A DNA stretch of 64,000 nucleotides from an uncultured Pelagibacteraceae bacterium (GTDB lineage: Bacteria; Pseudomonadota; Alphaproteobacteria; Pelagibacterales; Pelagibacteraceae): NCBI GenBank assembly GCA_902538885.1, contig CACBGU010000003.1, positions 34,752 through 98,751 of the forward strand, in the 5' to 3' direction. Made by a program: the position numbers and the translations under genes. The number at the start of each line of letters is the position of its first letter. Position 1 is the first letter of the stretch. The notes under the pieces are model-generated. The model saw only the letters and a list, made by a program, of their open reading frames with translations. It was not told the origin of the DNA and did not search any database. Shown here piece by piece: positions 1 to 8,612 of the stretch.

Positions 1-1668
1 GAAGCTGCTCCATTTAAAATAGTTAATTCCGAAAAAGGTGACGCTTGGATTGAAGCTAAGGGCGAAAAATATTCACCTTCTCAAATATCTGCATTCATTT
101 TACAAAAAATGAAAGAGACAGCAGAAAAATATTTAGGTCAAGCTGTAACAAAAGCTGTTATCACAGTACCAGCATACTTTAACGATGCTCAAAGACAAGC
201 AACTAAAGATGCAGGTAAAATTGCTGGGCTAGAAGTTTTAAGAATTATCAATGAACCAACAGCTGCATCATTAGCTTATGGTTTAGATAAAAAACAAAAT
301 AAAAAAATAGCTGTATATGATTTAGGTGGAGGAACATTTGATGTATCCATCTTAGAATTGGGTGATGGTGTTTTCGAAGTTAAATCAACCAATGGTGATA
401 CTTTTTTAGGTGGTGAAGATTTTGATAATGCTATTGTTGATTATTTAATTTCTGAATTTAAAAAAGATAATGGAATCGATCTTAAGTCAGATAAACTTGC
501 TTTACAAAGATTAAAAGAGGCTGCTGAAAAAGCAAAAATAGAATTATCATCTGCTGAACAAACGGACATAAATTTACCTTTCATTACAGCAGATAAAACA
601 GGTCCAAAACATATTAATCTAAAAATGACTAGAGCAAAACTTGAAGCTTTGGTTGAAGATTTAATTGCTAGAACGATGCCTCCATGCAAGACAGCTCTAA
701 AAGATGCTGGGATTTCTGCAAGTGAAATTGATGAAGTGGTTATGGTAGGTGGTATGACTAGAATGCCAAAAGTAATTGAAGAAGTAAAAAACTTTTTTGG
801 AAAGGATCCCAATAAGAGTGTAAACCCTGACGAGGTAGTTGCAATGGGTGCTGCTATTCAAGCTGGTGTGTTACAAGGTGACGTTAAAGATGTACTTCTA
901 TTAGATGTAACACCACTATCACTTGGTATCGAAACACTTGGAGGAGTATCTACAAAACTAATAGAAAAAAACACAACAATACCAACTAAAAAAAGTCAGG
1001 TGTTTTCAACTGCAGAAGATAATCAGCCAGCTGTATCTATTAGAGTTCTACAGGGTGAAAGAGAAATGGCTGCTGACAATAAAGCCTTAGGAAATTTTGA
1101 GTTAGTAGGTATTGCACCGGCACCAAGAGGAGTACCTCAAATTGAAGTTACATTTGATATTGATGCTAATGGTATCGTTAATGTTTCAGCAAAAGATAAA
1201 GGAACTGGTAAAGAACAAAAAATTCAAATCCAAGCTTCAGGTGGACTAAGTGATGAAGAAATTGAAAAAATGGTTAAAGATGCAGAAGCTAATAAAGAAG
1301 CTGACAAAAAGAAAAGAGAGTCTGTTGATGTAAGAAACCAAGCAGATACTTTAATTCACTCTACTGAAAAAAATTTAAAAGAGCACGGCTCTAAAGTTTC
1401 TGATGCAGAGAAAAAAGCTATTGAAGATGCATCATCTGCTGTAAAAGAAGCTTTAAAAGGTGAAGATATTGAAGATATTAAGAAAAAAACTGAAGCTTTA
1501 GTTCAAGCTTCGATGAAACTTGGAGAAGCAATCTATAAATCACAACAAAGTGCAAAACCTGAGTCTGGAAAAGATGATGGTGGAGATGATGCGGGTAAAA
1601 AAGACGAGAATGTTGTTGATGCTGATTTCGAAGAAGTAAAAGACGAGAATAAAGAAAAAAGCGCTTAA
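1..1668 (+). CDS. dnaK: Chaperone protein DnaK (Hsp70), 5' end outside window
   Basis: ATP-dependent cytosolic Hsp70 chaperone that works with DnaJ and GrpE. The frame is open from base 1, upstream of the tracked ATG at 109 (it reads [16 protein letters not shown] before that Met), so this is a partial gene lacking roughly the first 85-90 residues. Visible Hsp70 hallmarks are the phosphate-binding [13 protein letters not shown], the [10 protein letters not shown] signature and the interdomain linker followed by [14 protein letters not shown]. The substrate-binding domain is complete and the tail ends in the conserved [10 protein letters not shown]. dnaJ follows after 29 bases, the usual dnaK-dnaJ operon. 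The call is certain; only the N-terminus is unseen. Confidence 0.98.
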   Translation, partial: EAAPFKIVNSEKGDAWIEAKGEKYSPSQISAFILQKMKETAEKYLGQAVTKAVITVPAYFNDAQRQATKDAGKIAGLEVLRIINEPTAASLAYGLDKKQNKKIAVYDLGGGTFDVSILELGDGVFEVKSTNGDTFLGGEDFDNAIVDYLISEFKKDNGIDLKSDKLALQRLKEAAEKAKIELSSAEQTDINLPFITADKTGPKHINLKMTRAKLEALVEDLIARTMPPCKTALKDAGISASEIDEVVMVGGMTRMPKVIEEVKNFFGKDPNKSVNPDEVVAMGAAIQAGVLQGDVKDVLLLDVTPLSLGIETLGGVSTKLIEKNTTIPTKKSQVFSTAEDNQPAVSIRVLQGEREMAADNKALGNFELVGIAPAPRGVPQIEVTFDIDANGIVNVSAKDKGTGKEQKIQIQASGGLSDEEIEKMVKDAEANKEADKKKRESVDVRNQADTLIHSTEKNLKEHGSKVSDAEKKAIEDASSAVKEALKGEDIEDIKKKTEALVQASMKLGEAIYKSQQSAKPESGKDDGGDDAGKKDENVVDADFEEVKDENKEKSA

Positions 1669-1697
1669 ACTGACATTTAATTGTCTGGGGTAATTTG

Positions 1698-2825
1698 ATG
1701 GCTAAAAGAGACTATTACGATGTCCTAGGCGTTAATAAAAGCGCAAGTCCTGAAGAATTAAAATCAGCTTACAGAAAATTAGCTGTCAAATATCATCCTG
1801 ATAAAAATCCAGGAGATTCCAAAGCAGAAGAAAAATTCAAAGAAGCCAGTGAGGCTTACGGAATACTTTCAGATAAAGAAAAAAAGCAAAACTACGATAA
1901 TTTTGGTCACGCTGCATTTGAAAACGGTGGTGGTAGACCAGGTGGTGGCTTTGGCGGTTTCAGTGGAGCGGATTTCTCAGATATTTTCGAGGATTTCTTT
2001 GGTGATTTTGGAGGAGGTGGAAGATCAAGAAGTAGAAAATCTAATAATAGAGGTTCTGATTTAAGATATGATTTATCTATTTCTCTAGAAGAGGCTTATC
2101 ACGGAAAAAAACAAGATATTAAATTTTCTACATCCGAACAATGTGGGACTTGTAAAGGAAATGGATCAAAACCGGGTTATTCCCCAGACAGATGCTCATA
2201 TTGTGGTGGGAGTGGTAGAATAAGATCCAATCAAGGATTTTTTACTGTTCAACAAACATGCCCTCAATGTAATGGAAATGGTGAGGAAATTACTAATCCC
2301 TGTAATGATTGTAATGGTCAGGGTAAAAAACAAGCTTCAAAAAGAATATCTGTAACAATTCCAAAAGGTGTAGATGATGGTACAAGAATAAGACTTGCTG
2401 GAAAAGGTGAGGCGGGAACCAGAGGTGGAGCAACGGGTGATCTTTATTTATTTATCAATGTTAACTCTCATAACTTATTCAAGAGATCAGATGAAAATTT
2501 ATTTTTTGAATTTCCACTTTCTTTTGCTGATGCTGCTTTGGGTACAACAATTGAAATACCTACCATTGACGGGGGAAAAGCGAAAATAAAAATTCCTGAT
2601 GGTACTCAAAATGGAAAACAATTTAGATTAAAAGGTAAAGGAATGCCGTTTATGAGAAGAGGTGATTTCGGAGACTTATATGTTCAAGTTAAAACAGAGG
2701 TACCTGTATATTTAAATAAAAAACAAAAAGATTTATTAGAACAATTTAGAGAAATTGAAAACGATAAGTCAAATCCAAGCATTAAGAAATTTTTTCAAAA
2801 AGCTAAAGATTTCTGGAAAAATTAA
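1698..2825 (+). CDS. dnaJ: Chaperone protein DnaJ (Hsp40)
   Basis: Co-chaperone that delivers substrates to DnaK and stimulates its ATPase. The tracked ORF starts at a TTG (1695), but the next codon is an ATG giving [11 protein letters not shown], the standard DnaJ start, so 1698 is chosen (375 aa, normal length). Domains in order: J domain (about 1-70) with the HPD motif in YHPDKNP; a Gly/Phe-rich linker (about 75-105); four CxxCxGxG zinc repeats ([32 protein letters not shown]); and the C-terminal substrate-binding domains. Cytosolic, presumably co-transcribed with dnaK. Confidence 0.98.
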   Translation: MAKRDYYDVLGVNKSASPEELKSAYRKLAVKYHPDKNPGDSKAEEKFKEASEAYGILSDKEKKQNYDNFGHAAFENGGGRPGGGFGGFSGADFSDIFEDFFGDFGGGGRSRSRKSNNRGSDLRYDLSISLEEAYHGKKQDIKFSTSEQCGTCKGNGSKPGYSPDRCSYCGGSGRIRSNQGFFTVQQTCPQCNGNGEEITNPCNDCNGQGKKQASKRISVTIPKGVDDGTRIRLAGKGEAGTRGGATGDLYLFINVNSHNLFKRSDENLFFEFPLSFADAALGTTIEIPTIDGGKAKIKIPDGTQNGKQFRLKGKGMPFMRRGDFGDLYVQVKTEVPVYLNKKQKDLLEQFREIENDKSNPSIKKFFQKAKDFWKN

Positions 2826-2835
2826 TTAACGTCAG

Positions 2836-3687
2836 ATGATTATATGGCTAGCTTCTTATCCTAAAAGTGGAAATACTTGGATAAGATCATTTATCAGTGC
2901 GTTATTGTATACAAATGAGGGCCAAAATGACTTTTCTAATTTAAAAAAAATAAGACAATTTCCTGCTAGATCACAATTTAAAGATTTTGTTAAAGATTTA
3001 CAAGATCCAGAACAAATTTTCATGAACTGGACTATAGTCCAAAATTTTTTAAATCTTGATAAAAAAATTAAATTTTTAAAAACTCACCAAGTAAATTGTA
3101 TAATTGGAAAATATGAATTCACTAATGATGAAAATACCTTAGGGGTAATTCATGTAGTTAGGGACCCTAGGAACGTATTATTATCAATAAAAAATCACTT
3201 TTCATTAAATAATCATAATGAAGCTCTAGAATTTATTTCCAAAGAAAAACATTGGATTGGTATAGAGAATAGTGAAGACGATAAATTCAGAGATAACATG
3301 ATACCAACCTTAATAAGTTCGTGGAATATTCACTATCAAACCTGGAAAAATAAAACTAAAAATTATCTTTTAATTAAATATGAGGATCTACAAGAGAATC
3401 CAAAGAAAGAGTTTAAGAAAATAGTAAATTATCTGGAAAAATTAACAAAAAATAAATTTGATGAAAAAAAGATAAATAGAGCAATTGAATCAACTTCTTT
3501 TGAATACATGCAAAATTTAGAGGATAAAGGTTATTTTTCAGAAAATGCAAGAGGTCACAATGAAAATAAAGTAAAATTTTTCAACTTAGGTCCAAAAAAT
3601 GATTGGAAAAAACTTTTAAACAATGAAATTATTGAAAAGATGAATTTAAAATTTAATAAAGAAATGAAAGAGTTGGGATATTTATAA
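2836..3687 (+). CDS. Sulfotransferase domain protein
   Basis: Predicted PAPS-dependent sulfotransferase of 283 aa. The N-terminus carries the 5'-phosphosulfate loop YPKSGNTWIRSF (about residues 8-19), and HVVRDPRNVLLS (about 105-117) matches the 3'-phosphate-binding segment of the family. There is no signal peptide or membrane segment, so it is cytosolic. The acceptor cannot be read from sequence; a glycan, lipid or small alcohol is possible. It lies 10 bases after dnaJ and 4 bases before dapB, in operon orientation, so it interrupts the common alphaproteobacterial dnaK-dnaJ-dapB order and looks like an accessory insertion. It is more Lys/Asn-rich than its neighbours. Confidence 0.88.
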   Translation: MIIWLASYPKSGNTWIRSFISALLYTNEGQNDFSNLKKIRQFPARSQFKDFVKDLQDPEQIFMNWTIVQNFLNLDKKIKFLKTHQVNCIIGKYEFTNDENTLGVIHVVRDPRNVLLSIKNHFSLNNHNEALEFISKEKHWIGIENSEDDKFRDNMIPTLISSWNIHYQTWKNKTKNYLLIKYEDLQENPKKEFKKIVNYLEKLTKNKFDEKKINRAIESTSFEYMQNLEDKGYFSENARGHNENKVKFFNLGPKNDWKKLLNNEIIEKMNLKFNKEMKELGYL

Positions 3688-3691
3688 TTGA

Positions 3692-4468
3692 ATGAAAAAA
3701 ATTAACTTAGCTATTTCAGGATGTATGGGAAGAATGGGCCAACAACTAATTAGTTCGTCTAAAAAAAATAAAAATTTTAAATTGGTAGCGCTTACAGAAA
3801 ATAGACAAATTAATAAAAAATTTATTGGAATAAAGCCTGAGTTAAACTCAGATAAGGCCTTTAAAAAAGCTGATTTGATTATTGATTTTACTGTTCCTAA
3901 TTGCACGCTGGAGATATTAAAAATTGCATCCAAACTAAAAAAAAGGGTCGTAATTGGTACAACTGGCTTTAATAGAAACCAAGAAAATCAAATTAAAAAA
4001 TATTCGAAAAAAATACCCATTTTAAAAGCTGGAAATATGAGCTTAGGTGTAAATTTATTGATGTATTTAACTGAAATAGCATCAAAGTCATTAAATGAGC
4101 AATACTTAAGCAAAATATTTGAAGTACATCATAAACATAAAAAAGACTATCCATCAGGCACAGCTTTAATGCTTGGAAAAGGAATCGCAGATGGAAAGAA
4201 TAAAAATTTATATAATATGATTGGAAAAAAATTTTTAAATAAAAAAACCTTTCCTTATGGAAAAAAAATTAATTTTAATTCAATTAGAAAAGGTGAAATT
4301 ATTGGAGAGCATGAAGTAAAATTCTCAAGTGGAAAAGAAATAATTACATTAAATCATGAAGCTTTTGATAGAGCTCTTTATTCCGATGGAGCATTAACTG
4401 CATCCAAATGGTTGATGAAAAAAAAAGCTGGCCTGTACTCCATGAGAGATTTGCTTAACTTTTCGTAA
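3692..4468 (+). CDS. dapB: 4-hydroxy-tetrahydrodipicolinate reductase
   Basis: Second committed step of lysine/diaminopimelate synthesis: NAD(P)H reduction of (hydroxy)dihydrodipicolinate. The N-terminal Rossmann motif reads SGCMGRMGQQL (about residues 9-19). The catalytic/substrate loop EVHHKHKKDYPSGTAL (about 141-156) is the family signature E-x-HH-x-x-K-x-D-x-PSGTAL. 258 aa is normal. The start is the ATG 4 bases after the sulfotransferase stop. The stop overlaps the nth start by one base (TAATG), implying translational coupling. Confidence 0.96.
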   Translation: MKKINLAISGCMGRMGQQLISSSKKNKNFKLVALTENRQINKKFIGIKPELNSDKAFKKADLIIDFTVPNCTLEILKIASKLKKRVVIGTTGFNRNQENQIKKYSKKIPILKAGNMSLGVNLLMYLTEIASKSLNEQYLSKIFEVHHKHKKDYPSGTALMLGKGIADGKNKNLYNMIGKKFLNKKTFPYGKKINFNSIRKGEIIGEHEVKFSSGKEIITLNHEAFDRALYSDGALTASKWLMKKKAGLYSMRDLLNFS

Positions 4469-5121
4469 TGAATGAAAAACAAAAAGCAAAAATAATTATT
4501 AAAATACTTAATAAAATATATCCTAAAGCACCAGTGCCTCTTAAAAGTAAAAATACTTTTACACTATTAATATCTGTACTTCTTTCAGCTCAATGCACAG
4601 ATGTAAATGTTAACAATGTAACAAAAAATATATATCCAAAATTTTACAAACCGGAACACTTTGTAAAATTAGGAAGAAAGAAAATTGAAAAACTGATTAA
4701 AAAAATTGGTATTTTTAGGGTTAAAGCCAAAAGTATTTATTTAATGTCAAAGCAGATTATGGAAAAACATAACGGAAAAGTACCTAGAACTTTTGAAGAC
4801 CTGGAAAACCTACAGGGTGTAGGTCATAAAACAGCTAGTGTTGTGATGTCTCAAGGTTTTGGTTATCCAGCATTTGCAGTTGATACCCATATTCACAGAC
4901 TCGCACAAAGATGGGGTTTAACTAATGGGATAAATGTAATTCAAACTGAGAAAGATTTAAAACGAATATTTCCCAAAAAAACATGGTCTAAACTTCACTT
5001 GCAAATAATTTTCTATGGCAGAGAATATTGTAAAGCAAGAGACTGTTATGGTTTAAAATGCAAAATATGTACTACTTGCTACCCAAAAAGAAAAAAACCT
5101 GTTATTACAAAAAAAGCTTAA
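4468..5121 (+). CDS. nth: Endonuclease III (DNA glycosylase/AP lyase)
   Basis: Base-excision repair enzyme that removes oxidised pyrimidines and cleaves AP sites. The helix-hairpin-helix LQGVGHKTASVV (about residues 111-122) contains the catalytic Lys, and AVDTHIHRLAQRWG (about 132-145) contains the catalytic Asp. The C-terminus is Cys-rich (YCKARDCYGLKCKICTTC), expected for the [4Fe-4S] cluster, but the spacing differs from the classical C-X6-C-X2-C-X5-C. 217 aa is the usual length. It is coupled to dapB by a one-base overlap and followed by the PfkB kinase after one base. Confidence 0.95.
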   Translation: MNEKQKAKIIIKILNKIYPKAPVPLKSKNTFTLLISVLLSAQCTDVNVNNVTKNIYPKFYKPEHFVKLGRKKIEKLIKKIGIFRVKAKSIYLMSKQIMEKHNGKVPRTFEDLENLQGVGHKTASVVMSQGFGYPAFAVDTHIHRLAQRWGLTNGINVIQTEKDLKRIFPKKTWSKLHLQIIFYGREYCKARDCYGLKCKICTTCYPKRKKPVITKKA

Positions 5122-5122
5122 T

Positions 5123-6052
5123 ATGAAAATTTTAGGAATAGGAAACGCTATAGTTGATGTCATTTGTAAAGTGGATGACAGTTTTATTAAAAAAAATAAA
5201 CTTACGAAGAGCACAATGAAATTATTTTTTGACAATGAAGAATTTGAGAAATTATTTTCAAGTCTTAAAATTGAAAAAACTGTTTCGGGAGGATCCGTAG
5301 CAAACTCTATAGTTGGTATATCTCAGCTTGGTGATAAAGCTGGTTTTATAGGTAAAATTTCAGATGATGAATTTGGAAGCAATTACGAAGAAGGTTTAAA
5401 AAAAGAAAATGTAGAATATTTTTATTTAAAAAAGAAAGAGAAGCTACCAACTGGCACTTGTTTAATATTAGTTACACCAGACTCTGAGAGAACAATGTGT
5501 ACTTTTCTTGGAACTGCAGGAAAAATTAATGAAAATGATGTTAATATAGATGCGGTAAAAAAAAGTGAGATAATATTTTTAGAGGGTTATTTATGGGACG
5601 AAGGAGAACCAAAAAAAGCTTTTGAAAAGGCCATAAACAACGCAAACAAAGTAGCTATGTCACTTTCTGATCAGTTTTGTGTAGAAAGACATAAGCCCCA
5701 TTTCCTAGAATTAGTAAAAAATAAAATAGATATAACCTTTGCTAATGAACAGGAAATTACTTCTCTAATAGAAGCAAAAAATTTTAAAGAAGTTATCAAT
5801 TTTTCAAAACAACTTAATAAATTAATAATAATAACTAGAGGCGAGAAAGGTGCTATTGCGGTGAAAGGTGAAGAGATTTCGGAATGTGGAGTTGAACCGA
5901 ATCTTAATATAATTGATCTAACTGGGGCTGGGGATCTTTTTGCTGCTGGTTTTTTAAATGGTTACATCAATAACTTATCTATTAAAGAAAGTTTGGAAAA
6001 AGGCACAGAGATGTCATCAAAAGTAATTCAGCAAATTGGTGCTAGACTTTAA
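5123..6052 (+). CDS. PfkB-family carbohydrate/nucleoside kinase (adenosine kinase-like)
   Basis: Ribokinase-superfamily kinase of 309 aa. The N-terminal signature is GIGNAIVDV and SGGSVANSIVGISQLG (about residues 50-65, substrate binding). The C-terminal PfkB signature DLTGAGDLFAAGFLNGY (about 260-276) contains the catalytic Asp and the anion hole. Its length and the N-terminal GNAIVDV resemble bacterial adenosine kinase-like proteins more than fructokinases, but the substrate cannot be settled by reading. Last gene of the dnaK rightward run, one base after nth, with its 3' end converging on the ArfA-like ORF two bases away. Confidence 0.85.
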   Translation: MKILGIGNAIVDVICKVDDSFIKKNKLTKSTMKLFFDNEEFEKLFSSLKIEKTVSGGSVANSIVGISQLGDKAGFIGKISDDEFGSNYEEGLKKENVEYFYLKKKEKLPTGTCLILVTPDSERTMCTFLGTAGKINENDVNIDAVKKSEIIFLEGYLWDEGEPKKAFEKAINNANKVAMSLSDQFCVERHKPHFLELVKNKIDITFANEQEITSLIEAKNFKEVINFSKQLNKLIIITRGEKGAIAVKGEEISECGVEPNLNIIDLTGAGDLFAAGFLNGYINNLSIKESLEKGTEMSSKVIQQIGARL

Positions 6053-6054
6053 AA

Positions 6055-6171
6055 TTATTTTTTTTTCCTTTTAAAGCTTCCTTTTCCTTTCTTGGGCTTA
6101 ACTATTTTAGGTTTATATATTTTTGTAAAAAGTTTTTCTAAATATGGATTTTTTTTTTTTAAAATTTTCAT
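6055..6171 (-). CDS. arfA: Small ArfA-like ribosome-rescue protein (38 aa, not in ORF track)
   Basis: Read directly on the minus strand: ATG at 6171, stop TAA ending at 6055, giving a highly basic 38-residue peptide that contains NPYLEKLF and then KPKIVKPKKGKGSFKRKKK. The KKGKGSY/F-x-R-K segment is the hallmark of ArfA, which brings release factor RF2 to ribosomes stalled on non-stop mRNA. The E. coli protein has [21 protein letters not shown], so the preceding segment also lines up loosely. It is shorter than E. coli ArfA (about 55-72 aa), ending 6 residues after the motif. It converges on the PfkB kinase gene (2-base gap) and diverges from 6259. It is below the track's length cut-off. Homology is inferred from the motif only. 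Confidence 0.7.
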   Translation of the reverse strand: MKILKKKNPYLEKLFTKIYKPKIVKPKKGKGSFKRKKK

Positions 6172-6258
6172 ATATCTAAATATTTACTTTTATAATATTA
6201 AAAAAAATTAATCTGATATTGTAATTTTTAATACTGTAAGATAACATTAAAAATAGAA

Positions 6259-6873
6259 ATGATAGACAATAAAGAAACATTAAATTTTTTTCCTCAACCT
6301 GTATTCAAGTATAAAGTTGATGATTTTAAAGAATATAATAAGAAACTGTCTAAATATATATACGATTTGAAGGAAGAAGATAAAAGCGGCATATTGAGGT
6401 CAAATAGAGGTGGTTGGCACTCAAAACCGTTTAGCTTAAAAGATACAAATTCTATACAACATAAATTTCTATTAGAGACGACTAAATATGTTTTTGATTG
6501 TATTAAAACTCTTGGTTGGAAACTAGAACCTAATAAAGTTATTTGTACAGAAATGTGGGCTATAATTAATAAAAAAGACGATTTCAACATAATACACACC
6601 CACCCAAATTCCTACCTCAGCGCAGCATATTATGTTAAAGCTCCAAAAGATTGTGGTCAATTTACTATTGAAAATCCACACTCTATAAGCAGACATAGTT
6701 ATCCTGCATTAGAAAGAAAGACGGAATTTAATTTAAAAGTTGAAAGAATAGAAATTGAAGAAGGAGACTTATTGCTTTTTCCAGCTTATCTTCCACACGG
6801 AGTACAAGAAAATAAATCTAATGAAGATAGGATAGTTATAAGTTTTAATATTAATATTAACAACTTTAAATAA
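6259..6873 (+). CDS. Putative 2OG-Fe(II) oxygenase, TIGR02466-type
   Basis: 204 aa, resembling the TIGR02466 family of putative 2-oxoglutarate/iron oxygenases common in marine bacteria and phages. The core reads NIIHTHPNSYLSAAYYVKAP (about residues 110-129), supplying a metal-ligand His region. Downstream EEGDLLLFPAYLPHGVQEN gives the second His (LPHGV), and DRIVISFNI contains the Arg expected to bind 2-oxoglutarate. No signal peptide. The substrate is unknown. It starts 87 bases from the divergent ArfA-like ORF and converges on the winged-helix gene (stops adjacent, 6873/6874). Confidence 0.75.
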   Translation: MIDNKETLNFFPQPVFKYKVDDFKEYNKKLSKYIYDLKEEDKSGILRSNRGGWHSKPFSLKDTNSIQHKFLLETTKYVFDCIKTLGWKLEPNKVICTEMWAIINKKDDFNIIHTHPNSYLSAAYYVKAPKDCGQFTIENPHSISRHSYPALERKTEFNLKVERIEIEEGDLLLFPAYLPHGVQENKSNEDRIVISFNININNFK

Positions 6874-7449
6874 TTACGATTTTTTTAAATTTATTAAATA
6901 CCCCTCTTTTTTACTAATTAAAAAATTTTGATCACTAAAAATATTAAAAATTTTTTTTCTCAATCTATAAATATGAGTTTCAACTGTATGAGTCTCTATT
7001 TCAGATTGGTATTCCCAAACAGCTTTCTCTAATTCTTTAATACTTATAGGCTCTTTTTTTTTGGATAAATATAAAATTGTATTTATCTCCTTTTCAGTCA
7101 ATTTTAACTCTAAGTTATTAGATGAAATTTTCCTAGAATTTAAATCAATTATGTAATTGTTCAAATTGATTTTTGATTGTTGGTTAAATTTGATTTTCAA
7201 AAACTCAATGTTTAATTTTTCAATCAATTTATTTAATTTTAATGGAAATCTTTCTAAAAAAACCGAATTCTTTAAATTTGAATTATTATTTTTTGTAATA
7301 ATTAAATAATTCTCTAATTTTTTTATTTCTGAATTTAAAACTTTATCGTCTTTTATCTGCAATACTTTAAAATTTAAATCTTCATCAAGTTCTTTTAAAA
7401 TATGGTATAAAACATCAAATTTATAAATAATTAAATTTTGAATATGCAT
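6874..7449 (-). CDS. OmpR-like winged-helix protein with degenerate receiver region
   Basis: 191 aa. The C-terminal half (about 100-188) is a Trans_reg_C winged helix: KLTEKEINTILYLSKKKEPISI, then the recognition helix in TVETHIYRLRKKI and the wing KKEGYLI. The N-terminal about 95 residues have the size and alternating hydrophobic pattern of a shortened receiver domain (ENYLIITKNN at the beta3 position), but I find no Asp at the phospho-acceptor position. This suggests an atypical, phosphorylation-independent response regulator. It diverges from the L,D-transpeptidase 12 bases away, so the two may share control. No sensor kinase is nearby. Confidence 0.7.
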   Translation of the reverse strand: MHIQNLIIYKFDVLYHILKELDEDLNFKVLQIKDDKVLNSEIKKLENYLIITKNNNSNLKNSVFLERFPLKLNKLIEKLNIEFLKIKFNQQSKINLNNYIIDLNSRKISSNNLELKLTEKEINTILYLSKKKEPISIKELEKAVWEYQSEIETHTVETHIYRLRKKIFNIFSDQNFLISKKEGYLINLKKS

Positions 7450-7461
7450 TAGCTTTAGATT

Positions 7462-7956
7462 ATGACACTTTTATTAAAAAATAAACATTCTCTTAAAATA
7501 GATGATTTTAATTTTAGATGCTGCATTGGGAAAAATGGCGTAACAGCATTTAAAAAAGAAGGTGATTATAAGACACCTAAAGGGATTTTTGAAATCGGAA
7601 ATCTATACTATAGAAAAGATAGAATAAAAAAACCCAAAACAAAATTAAAGTGTATTGAAATTAAAAATAATATGGGTTGGTGTAATGATGTTAATCAACT
7701 GAAAAATTATAATAGATTAATTAATACTAAAAAAAATTTTAGGCACGAAAAACTTAAAAGAAAAGATTACAAATATGATTTATTAATACCTATTAAATAT
7801 AATTTCAAAAAACCTATCAAAAATAAAGGAAGCTGTATTTTTATTCATTTAACAAAACATTATAAACCTACCGCTGGGTGCATTGCTTTGAGTAAAAAGG
7901 ATTTTTTAATAATGTTAAAATTAATTAAAAAAAACTCTAAAATAAAAATAAATTAA
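7462..7956 (+). CDS. L,D-transpeptidase family protein (YkuD fold)
   Basis: 164 aa. The YkuD catalytic signature is present near the C-terminus as SCIFIHLTKHYKPTAGCIALS (His and Cys of the H-x(n)-GC motif, about residues 128-148). The N-terminal portion has GDYKTPKGIFEIG, the usual substrate-loop motif. These enzymes make 3-3 peptidoglycan cross-links or attach lipoproteins. Oddly, no signal peptide is visible before the domain, although the active site should be periplasmic; such short YkuD proteins are common in Alphaproteobacteria. Its 3' end overlaps yggS by 4 bases (convergent). Confidence 0.82.
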   Translation: MTLLLKNKHSLKIDDFNFRCCIGKNGVTAFKKEGDYKTPKGIFEIGNLYYRKDRIKKPKTKLKCIEIKNNMGWCNDVNQLKNYNRLINTKKNFRHEKLKRKDYKYDLLIPIKYNFKKPIKNKGSCIFIHLTKHYKPTAGCIALSKKDFLIMLKLIKKNSKIKIN

Positions 7957-8612
7957 ACTCTTTTTCCAAAAATATTTGAACCAATTCTTAAAAAAGTTGC
8001 ATGATTTTTTGTTGCTTCTAAAAAATCAGCAGACATACCCATGCTTAACTCTTCTAAATTTAAAGATTTATTTAATTCTAACATCTCTTTGAAATAATAC
8101 TCGGTATTCTGGTTAATAGGTGGAATACACATCAAACCAATTACATCTAAATTTATGCGTTTGCAATAATCGAACAGATCTAAGAGCTCATTTTTCTTTA
8201 CTCCAGATTTCTGTAATTCATCACCTATATTTACTTGTAAAAATATTTTTATTTTTTTATTTAGTTTAAATTGCTCATCAGAAATTTTCTTTGCTAATTT
8301 AGCATTATCAACAGAATGAATATAATCAAATATCTTTACTGCTAATTTAACTTTATTAGTTTGAAGTTTACCAATCATATGAAGTTTTAAATCTAAAAAT
8401 TTATCTTTAACACTAGACCACTTTTCGAATGCTTCTTGCACCTTGTTCTCTCCGAAATGAATGTGCCCATATTTAATTAAAGGCATTATTTTTTCTATTC
8501 CAAAAGTTTTTGAAACTGCAATAATAATTGGACTTTTATTAATTTTTAAATTTATTACATTTAAATCAATATTATTTTTAATATTAATAAGATTTTGTAC
8601 AGTATGATCCAT
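7953..8612 (-). CDS. yggS: YggS/PLPBP-family pyridoxal-phosphate homeostasis protein
   Basis: 219-aa fold-type III PLP protein without racemase activity, involved in vitamin B6 and amino-acid homeostasis. The PLP-lysine segment reads IIIAVSKTFG (about residues 29-38), HFGENKVQEA (about 51-60) is the family signature, and HMIGKLQTNKVK (about 78-89) and LMCIPP are conserved. The C-terminus has SMGMSADFLEA, the phosphate-binding region. Normal length. Its start codon lies inside the start region of the divergent ThiE-like gene. Confidence 0.93.
   Translation of the reverse strand: MDHTVQNLINIKNNIDLNVINLKINKSPIIIAVSKTFGIEKIMPLIKYGHIHFGENKVQEAFEKWSSVKDKFLDLKLHMIGKLQTNKVKLAVKIFDYIHSVDNAKLAKKISDEQFKLNKKIKIFLQVNIGDELQKSGVKKNELLDLFDYCKRINLDVIGLMCIPPINQNTEYYFKEMLELNKSLNLEELSMGMSADFLEATKNHATFLRIGSNIFGKRV

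Noticed and set aside
441-812. 123-aa minus-strand ORF inside dnaK
   Set aside because: Shadow of the DnaK coding sequence; no family features, and the plus-strand protein is certain.
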